NCBI GenBank assembly: GCA_003520365.1 | Contig: DOUW01000510.1 | Location: 1 to 17,918, forward strand | Length of the DNA: 17,918 nucleotides | Direction of reading: 5' to 3' | DNA from: Massilia sp. | GTDB taxonomy: Bacteria > Pseudomonadota > Gammaproteobacteria > Burkholderiales > Burkholderiaceae_D | In this document: positions 7,048 through 14,367 of the stretch, piece by piece | How the letters are laid out: each line of letters opens with the position of its first letter | How positions within the stretch are numbered: position 1 is the first letter of the stretch | Translations under genes and position numbers: made by a program | Notes under the pieces: model-generated | The model's database searches: none | What the model saw: only the letters and a program-made list of their open reading frames with translations | What the model was told of the DNA's origin: nothing

Positions 7048-8295
7048 TTGAGTCGTTCACGCAACCGCCGCGTCGTCATTACCGGCCTGGGCTGCGTTTC
7101 ACCTATCGGCAACACCGTTGCCGAAGCGTGGAGCGCCGCCCTGGCAGGCAAGTCGGGCATTGCCAACATTACCAAGTTCAATGCCGAGCCGTTTTCGACC
7201 CGTTTTGCGGGTGAGGTGAAGAACTTCAACGTCGAAGACTACCTGCCGGGCAAGGAAGGCCGTCACATGGATACCTTTATCCATTACGGCATGGCCGCCG
7301 GCATCCAGGCCCTGCAGGATTCGGGCATCCAGGTCACCGAAGAGAACGCCGACCGTATCGGCGCCATCGTCGGTTCGGGCATTGGCGGCCTGCCGATGAT
7401 CGAGGCGACCAAGGAAGAGTATGACGGCCGCGGTCCGCGCCGCATCTCGCCGTTCTTCGTGCCGGCATCGATCATCAACATGATCTCGGGCGACCTCTCG
7501 ATCAAATTCGGGTTGCGCGGGCCGAACCTGGCCATCGTGACCGCCTGCACCACCGGCCTGCACTGCATCGGCGCGGCGGGCCGCCTGATCGAGTATGGCG
7601 ACGCCGACGTGATGATCGCCGGCGGCGCCGAGTCGACCATTTCGCCGCTGGGCCTGGGCGGTTTCGCCTCGGCACGCGCACTGTCGTCGCGCAACGACGA
7701 TCCGGCCACGGCTTCGCGTCCCTGGGACCGCGACCGCGACGGCTTCGTGCTGGGCGAGGGCGCAGGCGTCCTGGTGCTGGAAGAGTACGAGCACGCCAAG
7801 GCGCGCGGCGCGAAGATCTACGCCGAGCTGCTGGGCTTCGGCATGAGCGCGGATGCGAACCACATCACCGCGCCGGTCGAAGACGGCAGTGGCGCGAGCC
7901 GCTGCATGGTCTCGGCCCTGGCCAACGCCGGCCTGAACGCCGACCAGGTGGATTACATCAACGCGCACGGCACCTCGACGCCGCTGGGTGACCTGGCCGA
8001 AGTGCAGGGCATCAAGCGCACCTTTGGCGACCACGCGAAGAAGCTGGTGGTCAACTCGACCAAGTCGATGACCGGCCACCTGCTGGGCGGCGCCGGCGGC
8101 CTCGAGTCGGTGTTCACGGTGCTGGCGATCCACAACCAGGTCTCGCCGCCGACCATCAACCTCTTCAACCAGGATCCGGCCTGCGATCTCGACTTCGTCG
8201 CCAACACCGCGCGCGATATGACGATCAACTATGCCGTGAAGAACAACTTCGGATTCGGCGGTACCAACGGTACCCTGGTCTTCGGTAAAGTCTGA
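7048..8295 (+). CDS. fabF: beta-ketoacyl-ACP synthase II
   Basis: FabF is the main elongating condensing enzyme of type II fatty acid synthesis and the enzyme that elongates palmitoleate in temperature control. The 415-residue protein has the Cys-His-His triad: C167 in [10 protein letters not shown]307 in NAHGTSTP and H344 in [11 protein letters not shown], plus the terminal [14 protein letters not shown]. The start is a TTG at 7048, with CGGGAG at 7036–7041 as ribosome binding site. Translation from there reads [14 protein letters not shown] after the initiator, as expected for FabF, and no in-frame ATG lies close enough. It is the last gene of the lipid cluster and is followed by a GC-rich hairpin. 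Confidence 0.97.
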   Translation: MSRSRNRRVVITGLGCVSPIGNTVAEAWSAALAGKSGIANITKFNAEPFSTRFAGEVKNFNVEDYLPGKEGRHMDTFIHYGMAAGIQALQDSGIQVTEENADRIGAIVGSGIGGLPMIEATKEEYDGRGPRRISPFFVPASIINMISGDLSIKFGLRGPNLAIVTACTTGLHCIGAAGRLIEYGDADVMIAGGAESTISPLGLGGFASARALSSRNDDPATASRPWDRDRDGFVLGEGAGVLVLEEYEHAKARGAKIYAELLGFGMSADANHITAPVEDGSGASRCMVSALANAGLNADQVDYINAHGTSTPLGDLAEVQGIKRTFGDHAKKLVVNSTKSMTGHLLGGAGGLESVFTVLAIHNQVSPPTINLFNQDPACDLDFVANTARDMTINYAVKNNFGFGGTNGTLVFGKV

Positions 8296-8304
8296 ACCTG
8301 CTCC

Positions 8305-8331
8305 GCCCGGCTCTGTCTAACAGGGCCGGGC
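8305..8331 (+). terminator. GC-rich hairpin after fabF
   Basis: A 12-base arm GCCCGGCTCTGT (8305–8316) pairs with ACAGGGCCGGGC (8320–8331) with a single G·U pair and a three-base loop. It starts 9 bases after the fabF stop. There is no T-tract, so it is either a 3' end stabiliser, a Rho-assisted stop or a weak terminator. Confidence 0.5.
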
Positions 8332-8388
8332 GCCTGACCCTGCCGCACACCGCGCGCGGCAGGCGTTCCGCATTTCCCTTCCTTTCTC

Positions 8389-8880
8389 ATGACCGCGATC
8401 GCCATCAGCGCGTTCGTTGCACCTTCGCGCCGCCTGCGCATTGGCCTCGGCGTGGCCGCGCTCGTCCATCTCGGCGCCGCCATCCACATTGCCGGCGCGT
8501 GGTCGGAAGACCTGGCTTTTGCCTTCCCCTGTGCACTCTTTTTCCTGCTCGCAGCGATCTCCTTGCTGTACGGATGCACCACCCTGACAAAGACGCACCG
8601 GATTGATGTATCTGGAACCGGCGCGGTGCGCCTGACGGTACAACAGAAGGTGGGAGCCGGCACTGCAATCGACGCCGCCACCGCCGTCACGCTGTTGCCG
8701 GGAAGCCTGTTATGGCCGCAACTGATGCTGTTACGGCTGGGCGGCGCGCGCGACCGATGCTGGGTCGTGCCGGTATTGCGCGACAGCCTGGCCCCCGACG
8801 AATACCGCGCTTTGCGTGTTGCGTTCGGCACCTTATACGGACGAACTGTTACACCGGAAAGCGTCTCCGAAATACTTTGA
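8389..8880 (+). CDS. YgfX-like small membrane protein
   Basis: Encodes 163 residues with two hydrophobic segments near residues 18–36 and 44–62, then a soluble C-terminal part. The pattern SLLWPQLMLLRLGG, a basic stretch, then VVPVLRDSLAPDEYRALRV resembles the YgfX (CptA, DUF1434-like) family, whose E. coli member is an inner-membrane protein encoded with the SdhE assembly factor. No SdhE-like gene is next to it here, so the function is not assigned. The ATG at 8389 has no clear Shine-Dalgarno. It follows fabF by 93 bases, and its stop codon forms part of the probable sigma-E promoter of rpoE. The family call is moderate, from pattern only. Confidence 0.75.
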   Translation: MTAIAISAFVAPSRRLRIGLGVAALVHLGAAIHIAGAWSEDLAFAFPCALFFLLAAISLLYGCTTLTKTHRIDVSGTGAVRLTVQQKVGAGTAIDAATAVTLLPGSLLWPQLMLLRLGGARDRCWVVPVLRDSLAPDEYRALRVAFGTLYGRTVTPESVSEIL

Positions 8881-8905
8881 ACTTATTGCAGCCGGCCAAC
8901 TCTTA
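8879..8905 (+). promoter_or_regulatory. sigma-E-type promoter for rpoE
   Basis: GAACTT (8879–8884), a 16-base spacer and TCTTA (8901–8905) match the E. coli sigma-E consensus GAACTT-N16-TCTRA in the -35, in spacing and in most of the -10. The -35 overlaps the TGA stop of the upstream gene. Transcription would start at about 8910–8912, immediately before the palindrome at 8913. Autoactivation of rpoE is established in enterobacteria; here it is inferred from sequence. Confidence 0.6.
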
Positions 8906-8912
8906 GAAATGA

Positions 8913-9034
8913 GAGGGGCCTTGAGAAACCGTAGCGAGCGGAAGGAATGTTGGCCGAGGAGCGCAGCTGTACGCACGTACAGCGAGCACCGCAGGCCGAC
9001 AGTCCGACGCGCAGTAGGTTTATCAAGGACCCTC
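8913..9034 (+). repeat. 122-bp imperfect palindrome in the rpoE leader
   Basis: The outer 18-base arms GAGGGGCCTTGAGAAACC (8913–8930) and the reverse complement of 9017–9034 differ at two positions. The apex is GCTGTACG (8966–8973), CA, CGTACAGC (8976–8983), and the dyad centre (8974) is the same for outer and inner arms, with partly paired sequence between. It ends 29 bases before the rpoE GTG. It shares the GTACG-N2-CGTAC apex with the palindrome at 12348–12448. It may be a dispersed repeat, a folded mRNA leader or both. Confidence 0.75.
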
Positions 9035-9063
9035 GGCTTGCCGCGGTTTATGGGACACGGTCA

Positions 9064-9666
9064 GTGACGACAGAACGCGAGGGTGATCAACTGCTGGTCG
9101 AACGCGTCCAGGCCGGTGACCGGCAGGCGTTCGATTTGTTGGTGGCGAAGTATCAGCGCCGGCTGATGCGGCTGGTGTCGCGCCTTGTGCACGACCCCGC
9201 CGAAGCCGAAGACGTGGTGCAGGAAACGTTCATCAAGGCGTTTCGCGCATTGCGCCATTTTCGGGGCGAGTCGGCGTTTTATACCTGGCTGTACCGAATA
9301 GGCATCAACACGGCAAAGAATTTTCTCGTCACACAGGGCAGGCGCGCGCCGACTTCCACCGAAGCGGATACGGAACGTGCTGAAGCGTTTGACGATGCGG
9401 ACAGTTTGCGCGACATTAATACGCCGGAATCGGTGTTGGCGAGCAAGCAGATCGCTTATACGGTCAATGCCGCGATGGAGGCGCTGCCGCTGGAATTGCG
9501 GACTGCGATTGTCCTGCGCGAAATTGAGGGTTTGAGCTACGAGGAAATATCCGAAGTGATGGCTTGCCCGATCGGGACGGTGCGCAGCAGGATATTCCGG
9601 GCACGCGAAGTCATCGCCGAAAAATTGAAGCCCCTGCTCGATTTTCCGGGTGATAAACGTCGGTAG
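9064..9666 (+). CDS. rpoE: RNA polymerase sigma factor RpoE (ECF, sigma-E/AlgU)
   Basis: An ECF sigma factor of the RpoE/AlgU group directing envelope-stress transcription. From the GTG at 9064 the product has 200 residues, the family's usual length. Region 2 spans about residues 12–92 with QETFIKAFRALRHFRGESAF and YTWLYRIGINTAKN. Region 4 spans about 140–190 with LPLELRTAIVLREIEGLSYEEIS and the helix-turn-helix CPIGTVRSRIFRARE. GTG is preferred because family members begin TEREADQxLVERVQxGD, and GGGA at 9052–9055 lies seven to eight bases upstream. The open frame back to 8947 only translates the palindrome. Probable autoregulation comes from 8879–8905. rseA follows 67 bases later. Confidence 0.95.
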   Translation: MTTEREGDQLLVERVQAGDRQAFDLLVAKYQRRLMRLVSRLVHDPAEAEDVVQETFIKAFRALRHFRGESAFYTWLYRIGINTAKNFLVTQGRRAPTSTEADTERAEAFDDADSLRDINTPESVLASKQIAYTVNAAMEALPLELRTAIVLREIEGLSYEEISEVMACPIGTVRSRIFRAREVIAEKLKPLLDFPGDKRR

Positions 9667-9733
9667 GTAGCGATGATCGCACCAATACCTTGCACAACTT
9701 TTTGATCACACGGCTACCGTGATGGAACTACCG

Positions 9734-10036
9734 ATGGATACCCACAAAAAAAACCGCGAACACATCTCCGCTTTATGCGACGACGCCTTGCCGAAGGATG
9801 ACCTGGAGCTGGCCGGCGCAGCCCTGCGCACGGCGGACGGTAGCCAAGCGTGGGAAGTGTATCACCTCATCGGCGATATGCTGCGCACGGCTGAAACGCC
9901 GCCGCTCTCGGGCGGTTTCTCGGCCAGGCTCGCCGCCCGCCTGGCGGCCGAGCCGCTGCACCCGCGCCGCAGCACGGCGGGCGAAGGAGAGGTGGCCAAG
10001 CCGATGGCGCTGGCCGCTTCCTCGCCGTCCAGCTGA
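9734..10036 (+). CDS. rseA: RseA-like anti-sigma-E factor, short soluble form
   Basis: Encodes about 100 residues matching the N-terminal sigma-binding domain of RseA/MucA: REHISALCDDALPKDDLELA (roughly 7–26), then WEVYHLIGDMLR and FSARLAARLAAEP. Such proteins hold sigma-E inactive. E. coli RseA is about twice as long, with a transmembrane helix and a periplasmic domain cut by DegS; here no hydrophobic segment is present, so the protein looks cytoplasmic. ATG 9734 (MDTHKKN) is chosen by family resemblance. GTG 9719 and ATG 9722 are alternatives adding 5 or 4 residues, and none has a strong ribosome binding site. It follows rpoE; no rseB is seen between it and mucD. Confidence 0.88.
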   Translation: MDTHKKNREHISALCDDALPKDDLELAGAALRTADGSQAWEVYHLIGDMLRTAETPPLSGGFSARLAARLAAEPLHPRRSTAGEGEVAKPMALAASSPSS

Positions 10037-10224
10037 ACCCAGGCCGCTTCCTTCCCGTTCCGGCCCTCTCGCCGGACCGATGCGTCAGCGCGGGCCTCCC
10101 TGCCCATTCGCGCGACCTCCGCAACCTCTTTTTCCGCATCCCGCGGCCCACGCGGCGGCTGCGCGACAAGGCACCGGGTTTTGGCTTACCATTACGTCAA
10201 TTCCTGACCTGACCCTCCACTCCC

Positions 10225-11676
10225 ATGACAAGCAAAACTGTTAGCGTCGTCCTGTCGGCCCTGCTGGTTGCCTCTGCCGGTCTGTCCCTGTCCGGCGCGG
10301 CCCATGCCGCCGCCCCCGTTCCGACCCCGGTCGTGACCGGCCTGCCCGATTTCTCCGACCTGATCGACAAGGCCGGACCGGCGGTGGTCAACATCCGCAC
10401 CACCGAGCGCGTGCGCCTGGGGCAGGGAGGTCCGGGCGAGGAGGAGATGCAGGAATTCCTGCGCCGCTTCTTCGGCCAGCCCATCCCGCGCCGCCGCGCG
10501 CCGCAGCAGGGCCAGGAAGAAGAGGTCGAGCGCGGCGTCGGCTCCGGCTTCATCATCTCGGACGACGGTTACGTGCTGACCAATGCCCACGTGGTCGAAG
10601 GGGCCGACGAAGTCACCGTCACCATGACCGACCGCCGCGAATTCAAGGCCAAGGTGCTGGGCGCCGACCGCCGTTCCGACGTCGCCCTGCTGAAGGTGGG
10701 CGCGACCAACCTGCCTTACCTGCGCACCGGCGACTCGAGCAAGATCCGCGTCGGCGAATGGGTGATCGCGATCGGTTCGCCCTTCAACCTCGACAATACC
10801 GTGACCGCCGGCATCATCTCGGCCAAGTCGCGCGACACCGGCGATTTCCTGCCGCTGATCCAGAGCGACGTCGCGGTCAACCCGGGCAACTCGGGCGGCC
10901 CCCTGATCAACATGCGCGGCGAGGTCATCGGCATCAACTCGCAGATCGCCACGCTCTCCGGCGCCTACAACGGCATCTCGTTCGCGGTGCCGATCGACGA
11001 AGTGATGCGCGTCGCCGACCAGCTCAAGAAGACCGGCCGCGTCACGCGCGGGCGCCTGGGTGTGCAGATCAGCGAAGTCACGAAGGATGTGGCCGAGTCG
11101 CTCGGCCTGGGCAAGGCGCGCGGCGCCGAGGTCTCGATGGTCGAGCCGGGCGGCCCGGCCGAGAAGGGCGGCATCAAGGTCGGCGACATCATCCTGCGCT
11201 TCAACGGCCAGCCGATCGAAACCACGCGCGACCTGCCGCGCATGGTGGCCGCCAGCAAGGTCGGCACCAAGGCCACCGTCACCGTCTGGCGCCGCGGCGC
11301 CCAGCTCGACGTGCCGGTCACCATCGTCGAGCTGGAAGACGAGAAGGCCGCCGCGAATAAGCCGCAGTCGAACAAGCCCGCCCCGGGCCCGGCGCCGAAC
11401 GCGCTCGGCCTGCACGTATTGAACCTGACGCCCGAACAGCGCCGCGAGCTGCGCATCGAGGGCGGCGTGCTGGTCGACTCGAGCGAGGGCAGGGCAGCCA
11501 TGGCCGGCGTGCGCGCGGGCGACCTGATCCTGCAGATGAACAACGTCGAGATCAAGGACGCGGCCCAGTTCAACGCCCTGGCCGGCAAGCTCGATCCGAA
11601 AAAGAGCGTGGCGGTGCTGGTGCGGCGCGAGAACATCACGCAGTACCTCGTCATCAAGCCGACGGCCGCCAGGTGA
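10225..11676 (+). CDS. mucD: Do-family periplasmic serine endoprotease (DegP/DegQ/MucD)
   Basis: A 483-residue HtrA protease and chaperone that removes misfolded proteins in the periplasm. A signal peptide is clear at residues 1–29, with the hydrophobic run VVLSALLVASAGLSL and cleavage likely after AHA. The trypsin-like triad is H122 (TNAHVV), D152 (SDVALLKV) and S223 (GNSGGPL). A loop rich in Gln, Arg and Glu (about residues 67–102) corresponds to the LA loop. Two PDZ domains follow at about 270–360 and 395–480, the first with RGRLGVQI and the second with GVRAGDLILQMNN. Its place behind rpoE–rseA matches mucD in the algU cluster. The 188-base gap before it contains no recognised gene. The next gene overlaps its stop by one base. 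Confidence 0.95.
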   Translation: MTSKTVSVVLSALLVASAGLSLSGAAHAAAPVPTPVVTGLPDFSDLIDKAGPAVVNIRTTERVRLGQGGPGEEEMQEFLRRFFGQPIPRRRAPQQGQEEEVERGVGSGFIISDDGYVLTNAHVVEGADEVTVTMTDRREFKAKVLGADRRSDVALLKVGATNLPYLRTGDSSKIRVGEWVIAIGSPFNLDNTVTAGIISAKSRDTGDFLPLIQSDVAVNPGNSGGPLINMRGEVIGINSQIATLSGAYNGISFAVPIDEVMRVADQLKKTGRVTRGRLGVQISEVTKDVAESLGLGKARGAEVSMVEPGGPAEKGGIKVGDIILRFNGQPIETTRDLPRMVAASKVGTKATVTVWRRGAQLDVPVTIVELEDEKAAANKPQSNKPAPGPAPNALGLHVLNLTPEQRRELRIEGGVLVDSSEGRAAMAGVRAGDLILQMNNVEIKDAAQFNALAGKLDPKKSVAVLVRRENITQYLVIKPTAAR

Positions 11677-11954
11677 TGCGCGACGTGGTCACGTTCACGC
11701 TTTATTCGCGCAGCTGGTGCCACCTGTGCGAAGACATGCTGGCGGCGCTGCGCAAGCTCGAAGCCCCGGGGCGGCCCTTCGAGGTCGCCGTGGTCGACGT
11801 CGATGCCGACCCGGCACTCGTCGAACGCTTCGACGAGCTGGTGCCGGTGCTGTTCGGCGACCTGGCCGAGCCCGAGCTGTGCCACTACTTCCTCGACGAG
11901 ACGGCGGTGCGGCGTTACGTCGAGCGCTACCAGCCGATCGCCATGGGGGCGTAA
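11676..11954 (+). CDS. glutaredoxin-family protein (DUF836-like)
   Basis: Encodes 92 residues with a thioredoxin-like start, VTFTLYSRSWCHLCEDML, and a C-x2-C redox pair at C15 and C18. The rest (VVDVDADPALVERFDELVPVLF) fits small glutaredoxin-like proteins of the DUF836 type. No signal peptide is seen, so it is probably cytoplasmic. The ATG overlaps the mucD TGA as TGATG, implying translational coupling. A GTG one codon earlier (11673) is possible. A third cysteine sits in PELCHYF. Its partner is unknown; the position behind mucD recurs in related bacteria, as far as I recall. Confidence 0.88.
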   Translation: MRDVVTFTLYSRSWCHLCEDMLAALRKLEAPGRPFEVAVVDVDADPALVERFDELVPVLFGDLAEPELCHYFLDETAVRRYVERYQPIAMGA

Positions 11955-12000
11955 GGTCTGCATCCATCCAGGCGGTTGCATACAATTTCACGCAGCCGGG

Positions 12001-12197
12001 ACCGTAGGGTGGGCGCCCCGTGCCCACGCGAACGCCGGCGCAGATTCAGCGCTGGAGCGCGGCCGGATGCGGCTGAAAATCGAACGGGAGCTCGCGGCCA
12101 TGCCCGAAACGCCGTCGCAAGCACGCTTCCGGTCAGGCATTTATCGCGCCAACAAACCGCCAGCTTCCATGTGGGCACGGGGTGCTCACCCTACGGT
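12001..12197. repeat. 197-bp MITE-like element with 27-bp terminal inverted repeats
   Basis: Positions 12001–12027 and the reverse complement of 12171–12197 agree at 25 of 27 bases; each begins ACCGTAGGGTG and ends CCCCGTGCCCAC. The interior has no recognised gene and no transposase. Each terminus can itself fold, and both belong to the same motif family as the hairpins at 51–75 and 129–153 (GTGGG…CCCACCCTACG). No flanking target duplication was found by eye, so mobility is inferred only. Confidence 0.65.
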
Positions 12198-12286
12198 TAG
12201 CGCCGCTGATTCCGGTATATGGTTTGTCTTTCCCGCCAATTGGATTCCTTTCCCTCAGAAACCGGGCTTTCTACCCTGAAATCCGG

Positions 12287-12292
12287 TAAAAT
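12287..12292 (+). promoter_or_regulatory. possible -10 element upstream of lepA
   Basis: TAAAAT (12287–12292) resembles the -10 hexamer of the acpP promoter and sits in an AT-richer stretch. No good -35 lies 16–18 bases upstream. A start near 12299 would place the following palindrome and terminator-like hairpin in the leader. Confidence 0.35.
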
Positions 12293-12347
12293 GCCTGGTT
12301 TGAAAAAGCTTCTGTCGACTGTACATCAGCTTCTCACGTTGCGATAA

Positions 12348-12448
12348 GAGCGACCGACAAAATCCTCATGGCCGCGTTGCATCGTCTTGCCGTACGCTCG
12401 TACTGTCTTCGACGATGCGCCTTGCTCTAAGGCTTTTGTCAGTCGCTC
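12348..12448. repeat. 101-bp imperfect palindrome upstream of lepA
   Basis: The 19-base arm 12348–12366 (GAGCGACCGACAAAATCCT) matches the reverse complement of 12430–12448 at 17 of 19 bases. Inside, GCATCGTC (12379–12386) pairs with GACGATGC (12411–12418), and the apex is GTACG-CT-CGTAC (12392–12403). All three pairings share one dyad centre near 12398. The architecture and apex match the palindrome in front of rpoE, pointing to one repeat family. Confidence 0.7.
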
Positions 12449-12451
12449 CAT

Positions 12452-12497
12452 GGCGCTCGCCTGGGGACGGACCAGTCCGCATGGGGCGCTTTTTTTT
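12452..12497 (+). terminator. terminator-like hairpin with T8 before lepA
   Basis: GGCGCTC (12452–12458) can pair with GGGCGCT (12484–12490) using G·U pairs, enclosing a small CGGA/TCCG hairpin (12469–12480). Eight T follow at 12490–12497. The stem is imperfect but the T run is the longest in the window. It lies 76 bases before the lepA ATG, so it would act as a leader attenuator or as the end of a short transcript. Confidence 0.45.
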
Positions 12498-12573
12498 GTA
12501 TTGCGCTGGCATTTTGCGGCGCCGGTCGCCGCCTGGCCGCCTGCCTCGCCTTTTTTGGTTTTGAGCATTGTTA

Positions 12574-14367
12574 ATGAACAACATACGTAACTTCTCCATC
12601 ATCGCCCACATCGACCACGGTAAATCGACCCTGGCCGACCGCATCATCCAGTTGTGCGGTGGCCTGTCGGACCGCGAAATGGACGCGCAGGTGCTCGACT
12701 CGATGGACCTGGAGCGCGAGCGCGGCATTACCATCAAGGCGCAGACCGCTGCCCTGCAGTACAAGGCGCGCGACGGCCAGACCTACAACCTGAACCTGAT
12801 CGATACCCCGGGCCACGTCGACTTCAGCTATGAAGTCTCGCGCTCGCTGTCGGCCTGCGAAGGCGCGCTGCTGGTGGTCGACGCGTCCCAGGGCGTGGAA
12901 GCCCAGACCGTCGCCAACTGCTACACCGCGCTCGACCTTGGCGTGGAAGTGGTGCCGATCCTGAACAAGATCGACCTGCCGCACGCCGACCCGGAGAACG
13001 CCAAGAAGGAAATCGAGGACGTGATCGGCATCGACGCGTCGGAAGCGACGACCTGCTCGGCCAAGACCGGCCTCGGCGTGGAGGACGTGCTGGAAGACCT
13101 GATCAAGCGCGTGCCGCCGCCCAAGGGCGACCCGGAAGCGCCGCTGCAGGCCCTGATCGTCGACTCCTGGTACGACCCGTATGTCGGCGTCGTCATGCTG
13201 GTGCGCGTGGTCAACGGCACCCTGCGTCCGAAGGACAAGATCCTGCTGATGGCGACCGGCTCCCAGCAGCTGGTCGAGAACATCGGCATCTTCACGCCGC
13301 GTTCGGTCTCGCTGCCGGAACTGTCGGCGGGCCAGGTGGGCTTCATCATCGCCGGCATCAAGGAACTGACCGCCGCCAAGGTGGGCGACACCGTGACCCT
13401 GGCCAACAAGCCGGCGCCCGCGCCGCTGCCGGGCTTCAAGGAAGTCCAGCCGCAGGTGTTCGCCGGCCTGTTCCCGGTCGAGGCCAACCAGTACGACGCC
13501 CTGCGCGACTCGCTGGAAAAGCTGAAGCTGAACGACGCCGCCCTGATGTACGAGCCGGAAGTGTCGCAGGCGCTGGGCTTCGGCTTCCGCTGCGGCTTCC
13601 TGGGCCTCTTGCACATGGAAATCGTGCAGGAACGCCTGGAACGCGAATTCGACATGGACCTGATCACGACGGCGCCGACCGTGGTGTACGAGGTCGAGAT
13701 GCGCGACGGCACCCAGATCCGCGTCGACAACCCGTCGAAGATGCCGGAGCCGTCGAAGATCAACGAGATCCGCGAACCGATCGTCACCGTCAATCTCTAC
13801 ATGCCGCAGGAATACGTCGGCTCGGTGATGACGCTGTGTAACGGCAAGCGCGGCGTGCAAATGGACATGGCCTACCATGGCCGCCAGGTCAAGCTGGTCT
13901 ACGAGATCCCGATGGCCGAGATCGTGCTCGACTTCTTCGACCGCCTGAAGTCGACCTCGCGCGGCTATGCCTCGATGGACTACGAGTTCAAGGAAAACCG
14001 CGCCGCCGACGTGGTCAAGGTCGACATGCTGATCAACAGCGAGAAGGTCGACGCGCTGGCGATCATCGTGCACCGCGCCAACGCGCCTTACCGCGGGCGC
14101 CAGGTCGCCGCCAAGATGCGCGAGCTGATCCCGCGCCAGATGTTCGACGTGGCGATCCAGGCAGCGATCGGCGCGACCATCATCTCGCGCGAGAACGTCA
14201 AGGCGATGCGCAAGAACGTGCTGGCGAAGTGCTACGGCGGCGACATCAGCCGTAAGAAGAAACTGCTTGAGAAACAAAAAGCTGGTAAGAAACGCATGAA
14301 ACAGGTCGGCTCGGTGGAGATTCCACAGGAAGCCTTCCTCGCCATCCTTCAAGTGGAAGATAAATGA
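12574..14367 (+). CDS. lepA: elongation factor 4 (LepA), back-translocating GTPase
   Basis: LepA/EF4 is a ribosome-binding translational GTPase linked to translocation fidelity and ribosome biogenesis. The 597-residue product has the usual length. G-domain motifs are AHIDHGKS (residues 11–18), RGIT (50–53), DTPGH (77–81), NKID (131–134) and a SAK motif further on. The EF-G-like domains and the LepA-specific C-terminus follow ([20 protein letters not shown], then [20 protein letters not shown]). The ATG at 12574 gives the conserved [14 protein letters not shown]; a TTG two codons earlier is open but unlikely. The stop overlaps lepB as ATGA, the standard lepA–lepB operon. Confidence 0.98.
   Translation: MNNIRNFSIIAHIDHGKSTLADRIIQLCGGLSDREMDAQVLDSMDLERERGITIKAQTAALQYKARDGQTYNLNLIDTPGHVDFSYEVSRSLSACEGALLVVDASQGVEAQTVANCYTALDLGVEVVPILNKIDLPHADPENAKKEIEDVIGIDASEATTCSAKTGLGVEDVLEDLIKRVPPPKGDPEAPLQALIVDSWYDPYVGVVMLVRVVNGTLRPKDKILLMATGSQQLVENIGIFTPRSVSLPELSAGQVGFIIAGIKELTAAKVGDTVTLANKPAPAPLPGFKEVQPQVFAGLFPVEANQYDALRDSLEKLKLNDAALMYEPEVSQALGFGFRCGFLGLLHMEIVQERLEREFDMDLITTAPTVVYEVEMRDGTQIRVDNPSKMPEPSKINEIREPIVTVNLYMPQEYVGSVMTLCNGKRGVQMDMAYHGRQVKLVYEIPMAEIVLDFFDRLKSTSRGYASMDYEFKENRAADVVKVDMLINSEKVDALAIIVHRANAPYRGRQVAAKMRELIPRQMFDVAIQAAIGATIISRENVKAMRKNVLAKCYGGDISRKKKLLEKQKAGKKRMKQVGSVEIPQEAFLAILQVEDK

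Larger units (their letters stand above)
11955..12573. other. 619-bp intergenic region before lepA
   Basis: This gap holds, in order, a 197-bp element with terminal inverted repeats (12001–12197), a -10-like TAAAAT (12287–12292), a 101-bp palindrome (12348–12448) and a hairpin with a T8 run (12452–12497). No protein-coding gene is supported: open frames through it have no recognisable protein and conflict with the inverted repeats. Confidence 0.7.

Noticed and set aside
8947..9063. 39-codon N-terminal extension of rpoE from the ATG at 8947
   Set aside because: It translates the palindrome, has no family match, and the GTG at 9064 gives the conserved sigma-E N-terminus with a ribosome binding site.
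10037..10206. Open frame continuing after the rseA stop, considered as a broken RseA C-terminus or RseB remnant
   Set aside because: The translation is Ser/Arg/Ala-rich with no hydrophobic segment, and other frames show none either; no frameshift reconstructs a membrane RseA or RseB.
11803..12279. Open frame crossing the end of the glutaredoxin gene and the 12001–12197 element
   Set aside because: It overlaps a good gene in another frame, includes both inverted repeats and has no recognisable protein.
12571..14352. 593-codon open frame on the minus strand opposite lepA
   Set aside because: It mirrors lepA in a GC-rich genome and its translation is low-complexity (His, Arg, Asp, Val) with no family resemblance; lepA is certain.
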